Positions 41,701 to 55,678 of a stretch of 64,000 nt of DNA are shown one piece after another. Positions within the stretch are counted from its first letter, which is position 1; each line of letters starts with the position of its first letter. The position numbers were made by a program, and so were the translations under genes. The notes under the pieces were generated by a model. It was not told the origin of the DNA. It was given only the letters and a program-made list of their open reading frames with translations, and searched no databases. Source of the stretch: Hemibagrus wyckioides (Eukaryota; Chordata; Actinopteri; Siluriformes; Bagridae); NCBI RefSeq assembly GCF_019097595.1, contig NC_080713.1, positions 8,955,699 to 9,019,698 of the forward strand. Direction: 5' to 3'.

Positions 41701-43116
41701 GTAAATGCTTTGGCTAAATAACATTAAGAAATCAGTATTTGGTGGAATAACCCCGATTTGCATGCGTTTTGGCTCCATGCTCTCCACCAGTTTTTCACAT
41801 TGCTGTTGGGGAACTTTATACCACTCTCTTTGCAAAAAAGCAAACAGCTCAGCTTCGCTTGATGGCTTGTGACCATCCATCTTCCTCTTGATGACATTCC
41901 AGTGGTTTTCAGTGAGGTTCAAATCTGGAGATTGGTCTCTTATTTTTTTTTCCAGAGCTGTATATTTTAACTCACAATGGCTGACAGAGGAGAAGAAATC
42001 GATTTGGTTGCAGACAAATGCATTTTCAAGGCAGACTGTAATAAAATGGACCATTCCTTGCGAGGTGTGAAATACTGTAGCCTAATTTCTTTTTTACATT
42101 GCTATTTAACGGTTGATTAAATACCGGTGAAGGCCTAGGTGTGAAATGCATGGCCTGCCTCTGGTAGTAATTTAGAACCTGTTTCCTTACTACAAGCACT
42201 TACCACTAAGTTCTTTAAATAGCTTATCATTGAGAAAAGACATATGTGAATGTACATGTATAAATCGATATTGAGTTGGAAATGAAAAATAAGCACACAT
42301 TACCACAAAGAAAGGGCCCAGCGAGTTCTGCCGACACTCCTCAATTAACTGCAGTCGCACCTGCTGTGTTGGCCACCTATCTGGGTTTGGTTCTTCATAA
42401 GGATCAATAACCTGCACAAAGAAGCCTGTCAATATCGCTTAACCTGACCCCGAGTTTACTCTTCAATAATAATGACAGCTTATCATATGATCCTTCCTTT
42501 GTTTCTCTTTATTTTGTTTGCATTTAGCAGCATATGGTGCTTAAACAATTTCACTCTAGCATCACCTAGAATCTGACATTAATAATTAAAAAGTATAAAT
42601 AATTGGACAGAATTGGATAAAAAAAAAAAAAAGTAACAAAAACTTCCAGAGAAAAATAGAGCCAACTAATTCACAGTTACTCCTTTCATGTTCACTGACT
42701 CTTGTCCTTGTCAAAAAGTAGAACAACACGCAAGAAAGTCAGTTTAAGTGAGAGAAAAATTTTTTTAAAAGAAGGAACTGCATAAAAATGACTTGCCCTG
42801 AAGTCTACTCCATGTTTATGTCTGCAGTGGTCCCTTATTTTAGGGAACACATGCTCCCTCAGTACCTTCCTTTCTGTTACAGAGTCTGAAACACATAGTC
42901 AACATATAAAAAAATATATGTCTACAGACCAAACATAAATAATATAGAATATATGCAACATAATAATCCGCCAACAATCTCTAGTTAACTATTGTAGTGT
43001 GCAATCCATACCTCGTGTTTTAACACCATTTTCTACTTACGACAAAAAGAAAAAGTGCACGTACCATCGGGGTTGGAACACAAGTAAATTTTCACACAAG
43101 CCATGTGTCGAAGCAT
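35711..43116 (-). CDS. NACHT and WD-repeat protein, NWD2-like
   Basis: Seven coding exons: 43065-43116, 42797-42885, 42304-42411, 40330-40524, 40107-40242, 39503-40020 and one 3.7 kb exon 35711-39397; 1594 residues. The N-terminus (KIYLCSNPDDSVTERKVLRE, HGVDFRVIDPYEEP, LIEECRQNSLGPFFV, YRQDENVIPP) is the domain that precedes NACHT in NWD1/NWD2. Walker A GGPCTGKS is at about residues 350-357 and Walker B ILIIDGLDQ at about 440. The last two-thirds are WD40-like blades (SVFVWDLKN, GVVIWDMDL, GDIYVWNTST, GQSKVWKL). Length and order fit the NWD family (NWD1 about 1560, NWD2 about 1740 aa). Such STAND NTPases switch through nucleotide-driven oligomerisation; NWD2's role is poorly known. A second in-frame ATG is at 43104. 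The intron after exon 2 has a GC donor (AGG|GCAAGT). No poly(A) site could be fixed. Confidence 0.88.
40710..40954. repeat. 35-bp minisatellite, seven copies
   Basis: Seven head-to-tail units of gactagataagtgaataaag-plus-15 nt (gctaagcaagtttaa). The outer units are more diverged than the central ones. It lies in the NWD-like gene between its third and fourth coding exons. Confidence 0.92.
41495..41960 (-). mobile_element. Tc1-like family C, deleted copy
   Basis: Ends CAGCTCTGGAAAAAAA and its complement with TA on both sides (41493-41494 and 41961-41962). The minus strand encodes the C-terminal end of a Tc1-like transposase (SPDLNLTENHWNVIKRKM, CEKLVESMEPKRM), so the third DDE residue region is present but the rest is deleted. 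It lies in the same NWD-like intron as the 35-bp minisatellite. Confidence 0.8.
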
Positions 43117-43119
43117 TGA

Positions 43120-44190
43120 TCCAGGAATCCGTATCAGAAAAAGAAAGCAACAATGAAACGGACAGATAGATCACTCATGTTTCTTGTTACACTCTAGACT
43201 GGAAATATGCACTGGGTAAGAGGGACAGGGGAAGGAGCTGCTGCTGTGACTCTGAAGCCCCTCCTTCAAATTCCTGGGAACAATTTTGTCTTGATTTTAA
43301 TATGAAAATGTGGGAATTTCAACACTGACAGTTCCTCAACCTTAGCTACAGATCTCCACAGGCAGGTTTTTACCACCTCAGCTCAGGGGTCCCTGGTTCG
43401 AGCCTAAGCTTGGGTTACTGTCTGTTTAGAATGTCTTCTGATCCCTCATCAGGATTGATGCACAGCTTTTTATAGCATTACTAGCTGGTTCTGTTTCCCA
43501 AAATATCAACAAACTTGTATGATATGTGAGCATCATGGATTTTCTGTCTTCACAGTGTATGTTTGAGATATTTTATATAGGTCGCTTTAAGAATTTTTAG
43601 AAAGTCATTTCACAGATGATGAAAAGGTTATGATTTTAATTCATCCTACTGATTCAGAATTTTTGATGAAGAATTTTTAAAAGAATTGATATTTTGTGTG
43701 AAATACTGATTATTGGACTGCAGTGTAATTTTCCCAACTTTTACATTTATTATTGAAGTATACAGAAATGCACAAACACCTGCACTTGGTATTTTAAGCA
43801 GTACTCTAACAGGATAAGGTTATAAATCTAAACTATAAACACTTGTAGAATGTACATTATTCATAATCACACTCTCCGGTGTTTATAATAATTTATAATC
43901 AGACTCTCCGCTGTCACCCAAATGAGGATGAGTTCCCTTTTGAGTCTGGTTGCTGCCAAGGTTTCTTCCTTTTTCCATCTAAGGGACTTTTTCCTTGCCA
44001 CATTTGCATCAGACTTGCTCATTAGGGATAAATACAAATCAATTTAAATATAATTTATAAATTTAATATTAATCTTGAACTTTTTGGACTATATTTCTTA
44101 TGTTAAAAGCACTACACAAATAAAATTGAATTGAATTGATGACTAGCAACTGAAACATTTTTTTTTTTAGCATTTATTACGGCATATATA
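43120..44190. other. Upstream flank of the NWD-like gene
   Basis: The leader of the NWD-like gene should begin near 43117-43210. Further right are a fish interspersed repeat fragment (about 43380-43470, ggtccctggttcgagcct) and the retroposon 3' end at 43890-44130. No exon was recognised. Confidence 0.4.
43890..44130 (+). repeat. Interspersed retroposon 3' end
   Basis: Words gaggatgagttcccttttga, gagtctggttgctgccaagg, tttttccttgcca and gctcattagggata lead to aaaagcactacacaaataaa and then ATTGA units. Same family as the reversed copy at 2070-2290 and the short copy at 55085-55175. Confidence 0.6.
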
Positions 44191-45240
44191 CTGATTAGGC
44201 ATTACATTATGACCACTGAGAGGTGAAGTGAATAACACTGATTATCTCCTCATCATGGCACCTGTTAGTGGGTGGGATATATTAGGAAGCGAGTGAACAT
44301 TTTGTCCTCAAAGTTGATGTGTTAGAAGCAGAACAAATAGGCTAGATGACTGGATCAGGGCATCTCCAAAAACTGCAGCTCTTGTGGGGTGTTCCCGGTC
44401 TGCAGTGGTCAGTATCTATCAAAAGTGGTCCAAGGAAGGAACAGTGGTGAACCAGCGACAGGGTCATGGGCGGCCAATGCTCATTGGTGCACATGGGGAG
44501 TAAAGACTGGTCCGTGTGATCCGGTCCAACAGACTAGCTACTGTTGCTTAAATTCTGATAGAAAGGTGTCAGAATACACAGTGCATCGCAATTTGCTGCA
44601 TATGGGGCTGCATAGCCCCAGACCAGTCAGGGTGCCCATACTGACCCCTGTGCACCAATGAAATCACAAACAATCTTTTATATCACGTGGATGGCTGGGA
44701 AAAGCCACCAGGATGCACTATGGGAAAAAGGCAAGTTGGCGGAAGCAGTGTCATGCTTTGGGCAATGTTCTGCTGGGAAACCTTGGGTCCTGCCATCCAT
44801 GTGGATGTTACTTTGACACGTACCACCTAAGTATTGTTGCAGACCATGTACACCCTTTCATGGAAACGGTATTCCCTGATGGCTGTGGCCTCTTTCAGCA
44901 GGATAATGCGTCTTGTCACAAACCAAAAATAGTTCAGGAATGGTTTGATGAGCACAACAATGAGTTTGGAGGTGTTGACATGGCCTCCAAATTCCCCAGA
45001 TCTCAATCCAATCGAGCGTCTGTGGGATCTGCTGGACAAACAAATCCGATCCATGGAGGTCCCACCTAGCAACTTACATGACTTAAAGGATCTGCTGCTA
45101 ACATCTTAGTGCCAGATACCACAGCACACCTTCAGGGATCTAATGGAGTCCATGCCTCGATGGGTCAGGGGTGTTTTGGCAGCAAAAGGGGAACCAACAC
45201 AATATTAGGCAGGTGGTCATAATGTTGTGGCTGATCGGTG
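44191..45240 (+). mobile_element. Tc1-like family B, longest copy
   Basis: About 1.05 kb between CTGATTAGGCATTACATTATG and the complement ending at 45240 before TA. Plus-strand transposase pieces cover [39 protein letters not shown] and a DDE-end region with frameshifts, so it keeps the catalytic half lost in the other family B copies but is broken by frameshifts and deletions. It ends about 45 bp beyond the inferred fchsd2 poly(A) site. Confidence 0.85.
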
Positions 45241-45284
45241 TATGCGTTATTGTTAAGATACTATACACAAACGTAAGAAACCAG

Positions 45285-48245
45285 TGATCATTTTCTCATT
45301 TTTTTATTTAACATTTGTACACAATAAATACAAATTACTTTACAGCTATTAATATGCAGAAAGAAATGTCTTGACCTGTTCTCTGTCACTTCCACTGCAG
45401 CAACAGTTCGATGTTATTACACCATCTTTTTCTAGCAGTGTCTTTCAAATGAAATAAAATAAAACAAAACAAAAAGGCATTTAAAAATAGAATGATATGA
45501 GTATATGGATGAAGTTAGTGCAGAAAGCGAAAACTCTTTGAAAGGAAACTGGGAAAGAAGAAAAATCAAACCAAAGCCGATCTCTGAGAGGAGCTTTCTG
45601 ATGGGATGGGCCATAAACTTCAAAACAAGTTTGATAACATTTAAAAGATCTCAATGAGATCAACATGGAAACAGGCTGCAACAAAAAAGACTTGACATAA
45701 GGGCAGATACGCCAAATTTGTCCGTTCTATTCAAAGAAAATCCAAAACATACACGTATCCGAGACCCCCCCCCAAACCCCCTCGAAAAAATCTTTACAAG
45801 CACCATTCTTAAGGTGACATTATTTACTTTACTTAAGGTGACATTACTTTATTGTTAATAACACTAGTAATGCTAAATCTCTAGAAAATGGGTGATTTCT
45901 TACTCCTGGAGGAAGAGAATAAATAGCAGGACTGTATTATTTTAGCAGACAAAACCACTAGGGTATAAAACACTGAATTTAAAAAAACAAATCAGAGCAA
46001 AACAAACACACACACACACAAATTTAGGCAGCTATGCTACACAAGGGTCCTTTGATGGGATGCAGATATAAAAGTCAAAGATAACAAAAAAAGAAAAAAA
46101 AGAAAAGCCATACAGCTTTTGGAAAAGTGCTGAGATACACGCTATGCCATTAAACGTAGGCATGTGCTGATACCTTGGCCTGATGTAAAAGAGCACTGTG
46201 TTATTTTTAGCGAAGGAATCTAAGATATGTTTTTGTACAGAATGTTTCTGAGTAATGCCTGGTCCTCGAAATTAGTTTTTATGATTGCACTCAAAAAAGG
46301 CAAGGCTTTCTCAGACATTCTGTCAAGCTAGCATATTTCACCAGCCAGCTCGAGGCAGCTGGAAATATTCTGAATGTTTTAAAACCTGTAGAAATCCTGT
46401 CAGGTTAGCTCTCAGCCAGCTAACTAGTGCTACACATGAATATTGTGGACATTTATGCAAAAGGAATTCAATTTTTTCTCTCAGAACTTCAGTCCGAATA
46501 GCTCATGTTATACTAGCAAACTAGTGGTAGCTGTGAATATTGTGAAAATCGATCTAAAAGAATTCACCGAACAGGTTAGCTCATGTCTAGCCAGCTAACT
46601 AGCATTAGCCTGTTTACTGTGAACTTTTATGGGATATGAATTCAGAATCCTTACAGAATTTTTGAATCCTCACAAATTATCTGAAAGTATACAGGCCAGT
46701 TAGTTCTTTCGTCTTGCTTGAGGATTTCCAAACATGAAGTGCCTTTTGTGGATTGTGACGCTATTAAAAATGTTTTAAAAAAGTGTGAAAAACAGATGGT
46801 GGACAGATTATTTTATGTATTATGTATATTATGCATATAAGCAATAACTGAGGCAAATATTATGATATAAAATAAAAGTCAGCACATGCCTAGTTAAAAA
46901 TATGGTTAAAAATACAGATATGGACTGATGATGATGATGATGATGATAATAATTATAATAATAATAATAATAGGTATTCAGTACTTCAGAATGAAATGGG
47001 AACTGACCATCGGATTTTAATGAATTATGATTTTTCTAGAAGAACAATACTATTCAATGTATGAGATAGAAATAGAAAAAAAAAATAGCTGCCCCTTGTA
47101 CAAAGGAAATGCACTTAGGACGCTAATTACTATGAAATGGCCAGGACCCATCTGCCAACACACTCCATTAGATTGAGGCGCTGCTATTGTGATGAGAAAG
47201 CAAGATAAGAACTAGGAAGGAAAATGAAGCACTTTAAATAATGCTCGCAATATTGATTGGCATTTGCAAACAGGTTAAGACCACATGATAACTGGCTAAC
47301 GGCTCGCTCCCAGGGACAACACACGCCAAAAAAAAAACAAACAAAACAAACAAACAAACAAAAAAAAACCCCTCCATTGTCGGTCTTCCTTTTGACGACT
47401 AAATATTAGTTAATACGTACAAATGGCAGTCTTCTTAAGGACGAGCTGAGAAAAGGCTAATATTGATGTAATTAGTACTGTACTCAGATTAACACGATAT
47501 GGAGGAGTTATCCGTTCGGGTAGAGGAGCGACAGGAGAGGAAAAAGAAAATGGAGGATCCAGCCCTCATTCTCTTGAACGTCCTCTCATCCCTTCCTACC
47601 TTGCCAGTTTACCCTTTTATACACAACTGCCTTTGTCCTCAATTGTTCCTTTATATTCCAAAAAGCATCCACTGTTACAAGATATGAAGAAATGTTGCAC
47701 ATATTCTGAACATTCCTATGACAACAGTAATGTACTGTACTAATACAACATTAAATACGTATGGTAGGACTACGCGTGGCTGAAGACGGGGCAAACTTAA
47801 TCACCCACACCCACTGTACACCAAAAATGCCCCTGCAAATCCACCGGTCACCTCTGGATATTGCATTTTCTGCTGTTGATGAGCCTGCTGGATAGGTATA
47901 TGTGCAAGTTAACCAACCAGGCTTTATTACTTTTTATATTTTCTGCCATCTTGAATTTGTAGAGCACGACATTTTTGTAACTGTGAATGCTACAAATATT
48001 TTGGCTCTACAAATACAAACACAAGGATTGGTTTTTGGCATGAAAAGGGTAAAAAGGCACCAAACAGTCTGTGACGCCATAAGAGGTGCTTCCAGGATTA
48101 GCAGGGAGGAGTCTTTGAAATGCAGAGTCCACCTCGTTCAGAGTGCTGGAGGGGTGGGCTTACAGGTAGCCCCACCCCTTTGAAGCCAGTAGGAGGAGTT
48201 TGAGGTCAAACGTAGATGAGTCCTCTAAAGAAAAGAGCGGCGCTG
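45285..48245 (-). terminator. fchsd2: Probable fchsd2 3'UTR and poly(A) signal
   Basis: After the stop codon no further exon is seen for 3 kb. An AATAAA with an A-rich surround lies on the minus strand (plus TTTATT at 45303-45308), giving a 3'UTR of about 2.95 kb. The sequence is AT-rich, with a degenerate repeat of about 110 bp near 46320-46650 (gccagctaacta words) and short ATG/AAT runs near 46930-46970. Earlier poly(A) sites are possible. Confidence 0.5.
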
Positions 48246-48552
48246 TTACACCAGCGTGATCTCTACTTCCTCGGTTTTGTCCACTTGTCTGCGAGGGTGT
48301 TGTTTCGGAGGAGGAGGAGCAGCACGGACCTGAGGAAAGGGGAAATAAAACAAGCGGCACTCATTCCATGGTCGATTATGTTGTTGTTGTACATAAGTTT
48401 ATTTATATACAGTATATCAGCTTCATATGCCTATTAATATAGTACAATACAATATATTGAATAAAAAAAAGGTAATTACCTTGGCCAAAAGAACAATATT
48501 TTATACACAGAATACATTTAAATGTACTTTTTATAGGTGGGTCCTCTGTGGT

Positions 48553-48622
<70 letters not shown>

Positions 48623-49616
48623 TACTACTATTACTAATAATCCATTATATTTATGTGGTACTTTTAAATAGTACTACTAAATAATAGTAAATAAGGTGTA
48701 ATTTTGGACAAAGCAAAAAAAAAGAAAAAAGAAAACATCTCATAATTTCACAGATGGCCCAACAGATGGCAAATTTGATGCTTGATTACAGCTTCACTTA
48801 TCACTTTTAGGCTCAAAAGCTAATAACTAGTGTATTTTGGTTTTCTATGAAGAACTTTAAACACTGAGCTTAAAAATGGTTTAAATAAATAAATAAATGA
48901 ATGAATGAATGAATGAATGAATGAATGAATGAATGAATGAATGAATGAATGAATGAATGAATGAAGTACTGTGTTACAAAGGGATACATACAGGTCGCAG
49001 TTTTCCCGAGCCAGATGCATCAGGTGTGAATCTGGGTGGCTGGGGAAAGCCTGGGCTTTCTGGACTCAGACTAGAACTGTGATCTTTACAAAAAAAACAA
49101 AAAGTAAAAGTTTAGAAATCTGTCAAAAGCAAGACTGAGGTAAACTGGACTATATTTAAGTAGGGATTATTACTGTGTGGCAGGGCTTTGTGCAGGCCAG
49201 GTTGCTTGTGCTCTCCGTTGACAGACGGTGAGCGAGGCAGGTTGGGGGCGGGGCTACAATCCAGGGTACATGGGGGCTGATCGTAGAGGGGTAATGGAGG
49301 CAAAGACGACTGAAGTTTCACACACGACGACACCTGTAGAATAGAGCAGAGGACATGTTAACCCATCAGAGGGCACTGTTACTTCCACTGTTAAAATCCA
49401 CTCACAGATTCTCTCACAAAGAAACATGACCTGGTGCCATTTCCAAAGTACTGATTTAACACCTGAAAGCTTTAAGCATACGCTACTGTAATTTAGAATC
49501 AATGCAATTATATAGAACATCATTGTAAATGGATTCATACATAAAGAGATTAAATAAATTCACTAACCCAATGGCATTTGATGTTAAATAAGGGACTAGT
49601 TTTGTTTTGAATTAAA

Positions 49617-49688
<72 letters not shown>

Positions 49689-52158
49689 TAAATTTAACAT
49701 GATAACCTTGCTGGTTATTCTCTCTCTAGTGCTCTTTAATATGAACTAATTTTAGAAGTCAGGAATCACATTAACCTATTGAACATAAAAACATAAAATA
49801 AATCCTGACATCAATATAGACCTAATATAAAGATCGCATAATAATGTGTTCAGCATTTTAATCATTTTATTTAGTACATAAGTATGCGATCTGAGACAGA
49901 GCTACTGTGTACTGCATCTGGCAACATATCATTAAATAATTATCATGACACATCATGTCATTCCTTTGACTAAACCACTTGTCAGTCGCTGAGTGTAATA
50001 TTAAAATAGCAGACTGAGTTAGTAGCAGATTATTTGTCTGGGTGTGTATAATCTTGAAGCAGATTAACTAGGCTGTTAAAAAGCATTCATATTTGACTAA
50101 CTTAGCCACCCTTAATTGCTGGTTTCTTATCAAGATCAGAATCTAATCAGAGAAGTACTTATGACAGAGGAAGTGGCTGTCATCTCATTTGAGACGTGGG
50201 TTTCTAAAAGCCGTCTCAGCACGACGATAATTGCAGGAAGGAAGTGGGCACGCCTGCTCGAATAAACCCCCAGACATAACGGGCATGGGAGGCAGACAGG
50301 AAAAAGGCATGCCCAGTTTATCTGGAGCATGTTTGAGCACTGCTGGACAGGGTGTGTGTGTGTGTGTGTGTGTCTGGGCAGCGTGCCTAGAATTTACACT
50401 TATCCATGTGAATAAGTGAACGATATTTCCATTTATAGTCAGTGAGAGTGAAACAATAACCGATTGATGCACAGCTGTCCTACCTGAGTATCCAAAGCCC
50501 AGTGCGTGTCCCCATTTTCTGCGGTCAGATCCTCCACCAGGACGGATGGAAAGACTCCTACTCGTCCGTTAAACTCGCCTTCCCAGAATCCATCGTCCTC
50601 CTGATTGTCTTTATTAAGGATCCGGATGACTGCACCCTCTGGGAAGGATAACTCATCATCTGTCTGGCCCTCATAGTCGTATATGGCCTTTGCAAAACTC
50701 ACTAAGAGAGAGCGGGACAGAGGGGAAAAATGAATAAAAAGGCATTGTTTGTGCCAATATAACCATATGATGAAATGTTAATGTTATAAATGTTATGCTA
50801 CATCACTACGAATAACAAAGTTACAAGAGTGATGGTGTACAACATAGGACTGTGATTCACATCAGCAGTGGCAAGTGACCAGCAATAATTATCTCAATTC
50901 TATGCAAATTAGGAATGGAGGCTATAAAGTGACAAATCGAAACAATTGACTCCTTGTCCTGTCCTATGGCAAGTGTTCTCCTGGCACTATTTCAGTTCTT
51001 TGGTTCCTACTTGCAAATAGTTCCCATTTACTGTGTGATGTGCAAAAATGGAAGAAAATTAAGCATAGAACCATGCTTAGGTAGCATGAAGCCTAACACA
51101 GTGTAACAGAATATGTGTGCCTAATATATCCCACCCACTAACAGGTGCCATGATGAAGAGATAATCAGTGTTATTCACTTCATGGTGGTCATAATGTTAT
51201 GCCTGATCAGTATATACATATACATAGAGAGAGAGAGAGACTACAGCTTCCTACTGGAATACTACAGGCACAAAAAACCACAAGCTACACAAGCGACTTT
51301 TAGATCTTTCCTCTATTTTCGACCCACTTTGTTCATTGGCAAATATCTACTTACTGCATAGTAAACAATAATAAAGGCTAGCATATATATTTTATTCTAT
51401 ATAAAGAACTTACTTAGAACCGACAATAAATGTAAATGTTTGTTTGTTGGATAGAAACTTACTACTGGCGTCACCGTTGATGCTGCCCGAGGCCAGCTCA
51501 GGGTCAGTGGAGTTGCTTGATGTGTGTGATCGCGAGTCCAAGGCAGTGAGTGATTGGAGCATGCTCAGTATGCTGTTGGAGGAGGGGAACTGCAGGTACT
51601 TCTCAGGTACGTAGCCTACATGACCCGCCTTATTCCGTGCCTGCACACAACACAGATAAACACAGAGAATCACCACACAAATCACAAACTCTACTATAAT
51701 CCACTAAATTGATGAATGTATCTTAATTTGTAGCCCAGTGCTGTTGAATTCTCGACTCTGATTAATATTCATTCAATCACAGTAGTTCTCTCAGTGTAAT
51801 TCACGTGCATTGTTTCTGTATAACAGCTAATACACCGGGACTTGTATGTAGAAAGCTTAAGATAAAATTAATATGGTGAAACTTTCTCTAAACAGAAATT
51901 TTATGGAAGGAGTCTCCAGTCAGACTCACACCACCTTTGTCATTGATTATTTTCCTATATCATCATGTTTAACTCCTTACTTATTTTATTTATTCCAGGT
52001 GGTTACTGTATATATCTTTGTTTAAAATGAAAAAAATAGTTATGAACTAAAAAGGCATAGAATATAGTATTTACTTTGACCCAGTCTTCCATGTCTCCAT
52101 CCTCTATGACCTCCAGCACCTCATGCTCATCGATGGTCAGCTCGTCTGGCTGAGACGC

Positions 52159-52192
<34 letters not shown>

Positions 52193-53756
52193 AAGTGTGT
52201 CTGAGTTTAAACATAAATAAGAATAACATTGGAACACCTGTACAATGTGTGTGTGTTTTTTAATACCACTTTAAACAAATTCCTTGTCATTCACTGCTTC
52301 ATCTGCGTCACACCACCAAGTGGCCTCTTACAGCACACAGGAAGCAAATATCTGAGAATATACTTTCTTTTGCCAATGAGCATAATGTTGTTTAATAGAT
52401 TTCTTAACTAATTCTCTAGTTTATTTCCTTTAAACTACATATACAGAATCGTTTTGTTGTATCTAGCTGATTAGCTTACTCACTGACATGCAAAATACTC
52501 CGGGTACTAGCAAGTAGCAGCATAAAGCAATGACGTCATGTCTGCTGTCACGTATAGATGGAGCTGAATGCATTACATCAAACCTTGAGAAAAAAATATA
52601 TTGAATTGCATTTGTGTACATTTAAATAGCTTTTGCTATTTTCCCCAGTCCTTGTGTCAGATGACAATGCCTGTTGGGTAAGTTTTTCTCCTGCGGAACA
52701 TCATGTAGCTCTGCAATGGATCATTTAACAAACTTCATTTGAGCTGATATGGTTTTGTAATGACTCTTAAGACTATAACTAGACTTGAGCCAAGACTTAA
52801 ATGGAGAGGAAAGCTGAAAAGGGTGTGTTAAAAACCACACTGGAACAATACCCAGAGCAAACAAGCATGTGTGTGTATGTGTGTGTTTCTGTGTGTGAAT
52901 GTTACCTTGTAGGAGTAAAGCACTTTACAGGTGAGTGGGTAGTTCCTCAGTGTTCCTGAAGGACTAGAGCTGCTATCATCAAATTGCTCCATGTTCTCCT
53001 CCAGTTCCTCACCTTCGTCTCGGTCCAAGTCCACTGTGGTCTACAAAAACACAACAGCCAAGCATTCAGAAAACTTTAGAACCAAATCCTGACTGTTCTG
53101 AGGTGTTCAGCATACCTGCTCTTACAAGGTCAGCTTAGTGGAAAAATGTCTGTCAGAATAAGGCCACGTCTTTATCTGTCATTGGGACGCTGTTTTTCTC
53201 TTTTTCCCACCCACCTGACTGGCCATGCTATTGGACTACGGCAGATCAGGTGACCATGACGCCACCCCTACTGACCAGAACATTCAGGTAAATCAGTATG
53301 ATTTGAAAAGTCTTAAGGATTACCAGCAAGGGGACAGGTTTTATCATGCTTCCATAAGAGAGCAGCAACATAAAAACAGAGATCTGCATGAAAAAAAAAG
53401 AAATCCCTGGGCATGTGTGCTAGAATAACACTAAGTAAATACTCTAATGTTGACATGACTATGTTTCTGTGATGTACTAGGGAGTGTCTGGAGTCCTTGA
53501 GTCCTTTACAGCATTTACATACCACAGCCACCTGGACTATGAATAAATGAATATGCAAAGAGGGAATTTAAGGCAGTGCTTTTCAGAAACAGCTGCCTTT
53601 ATGGAGTTAATACTGTAAGAAAATCTATTAAACAATAGTATTATTTGTCAGCAAAATAATTAGAGTGGAAAAAAACCTAATTTGGAGAAAACATTTTCAG
53701 AAGTAACACTGGACTTCTTTGCCAATATGGAAAAAAAGAGTGGCTCATGCATTGTG

Positions 53757-53826
<70 letters not shown>

Positions 53827-55642
53827 GATATGTATCCCAACAATTGTGAGGCAGCTTGCCTATGCTTTGCCTTAGAAAGTTAAAAGGAACGCTTATACGA
53901 CTTAACAACATTACCCCCATGTGACATTCAAGATACCAATGAATATCCCCAAAACTAACATGTTTGTTGTTATTACAACATTACAATGCAACATTAAAAT
54001 ACAGACTGTGAAATATGACTGAACATATCGTTAAGATGATCATATTGGCTCAACAACAAAAAAAAAAAAAACACTTCCTTTTTCAGCACTATACACCATG
54101 TTTGTATTATATTTCAAACTGTAACTTTCATGATTTCTGACCTCTAAAATTGTCACAAGTGGCTTGCGACCATTGATTATGATGTGGCATGACAAGTAGA
54201 TTATTACTTTACACATAGCCTCAAGCTAAATTGAGTTTCATGCTTGACAGGCTACTACATAGTGAATTTGTAGACAACCATCTAGCTAACAACTCGTTAT
54301 GAGGAAGGATTAAGATCAACTTTATTACCTTTATTCAGGTGTGTTTAAAACAGCAAGTGTTAAAGCACACACAGAAGACCTAATATCATTAACCAGGGTT
54401 GCCAGGCTTTTAGCCCAACTATATCTCAAAAACCTCACCAAATACCTGAAACTTAGTCCAAAGATTTGAGCATTGAAAAATAGATTTTTTTTGCACTTTG
54501 CTTGCAGAAGATTTAATTCTGATGATACAGGATCATGGAGGCCAGGGAGTCATTTGTAAACTGGCAACCCATTAACTATTCTGTCCACTGTGATGCCTCC
54601 CCCAGTAGACCTCTATTAGCCCTTGTTGCAGTTCCCATTTTTGTCCCCTAGATGCAATAGTAACTCTGCAGAACTAAAGGGGGCAGTGAACACGCCGGCC
54701 AACGATTTCACAACACAACAAAGCAAAAGAAAATGTTTCTATTTATCAAGTGGCAATTTTTTTAGAAGACTGCTGGCCTATTAAAAGGGAAAATTAAAAT
54801 GCATATGTTTGTGAATGAGGACTTGATTTCTGAATAGCAGATGCTCCACCTGGCCCTATATGGACATTGAAGATTTTGGAGAAAATTCAGAAGGCCATCA
54901 GTCCACCTTAAAGACCCGAAGGAAACTTTTTTCATTTTTTCCCGTCCCACTTTTCCCACACTTGTGCAGTTTACAATCAGCTTCAACTAAACTAATATTA
55001 TAAACTACTTTATTTTCCACCTGCCTCACTGTTTTCCGCCACCGCAGGGATAAAATAGTAACTTTAATTTAAACTTTATAATGTTTTTTCCTTCTCTGTT
55101 TCTATACTTCTGTAAAGCTGCTTTGAGACAATGTCCATTGTCAAAAGCGCTATAGAAATGAATTGAACTGAACTGTTTTTTGCTCACAGCAGCAACAGCT
55201 GTAAGCAGGTGAATGGAATATTCTCACCCTTTCTGCTTTCCACTTTCCTTATTTGTTCATTTTTATCTGTCCTTCTTAGACCTCTCATTCACAATCATTG
55301 CTTTTTTCTTGATTTCTTGTTCTTTTGATCATTTCTGACCCACAATTTCAAGTTTTCTCAGGACATTATTGCAAACTCCAGTTTATCGTGTCTAGCATTG
55401 TCTGATTTTGGCCCAGGCCTATTATGAGTATGGATTTACTTTACTATTTACTGTCTTTGCTTATTTCTTTGATCTTGGATATGAATTATGACTACTTTTA
55501 TAGCTTAAGCTTTAAGAAGCACTAAAATATTACTATGTTTGTCTGACTTTTTATTCGGAGTCCCTATTTCACCTCTACTATAAGTCCTCACGTGCTCTTG
55601 TCTGCCTCTGTCTGTCTCGCCCTTATTTGCCCTGCTATATTG

Positions 55643-55678
<36 letters not shown>

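Noticed and set aside
44389..45069. Two plus-strand ORFs as host genes
   Set aside because: They are fragments of a Tc1-like transposase between matching terminal repeats.
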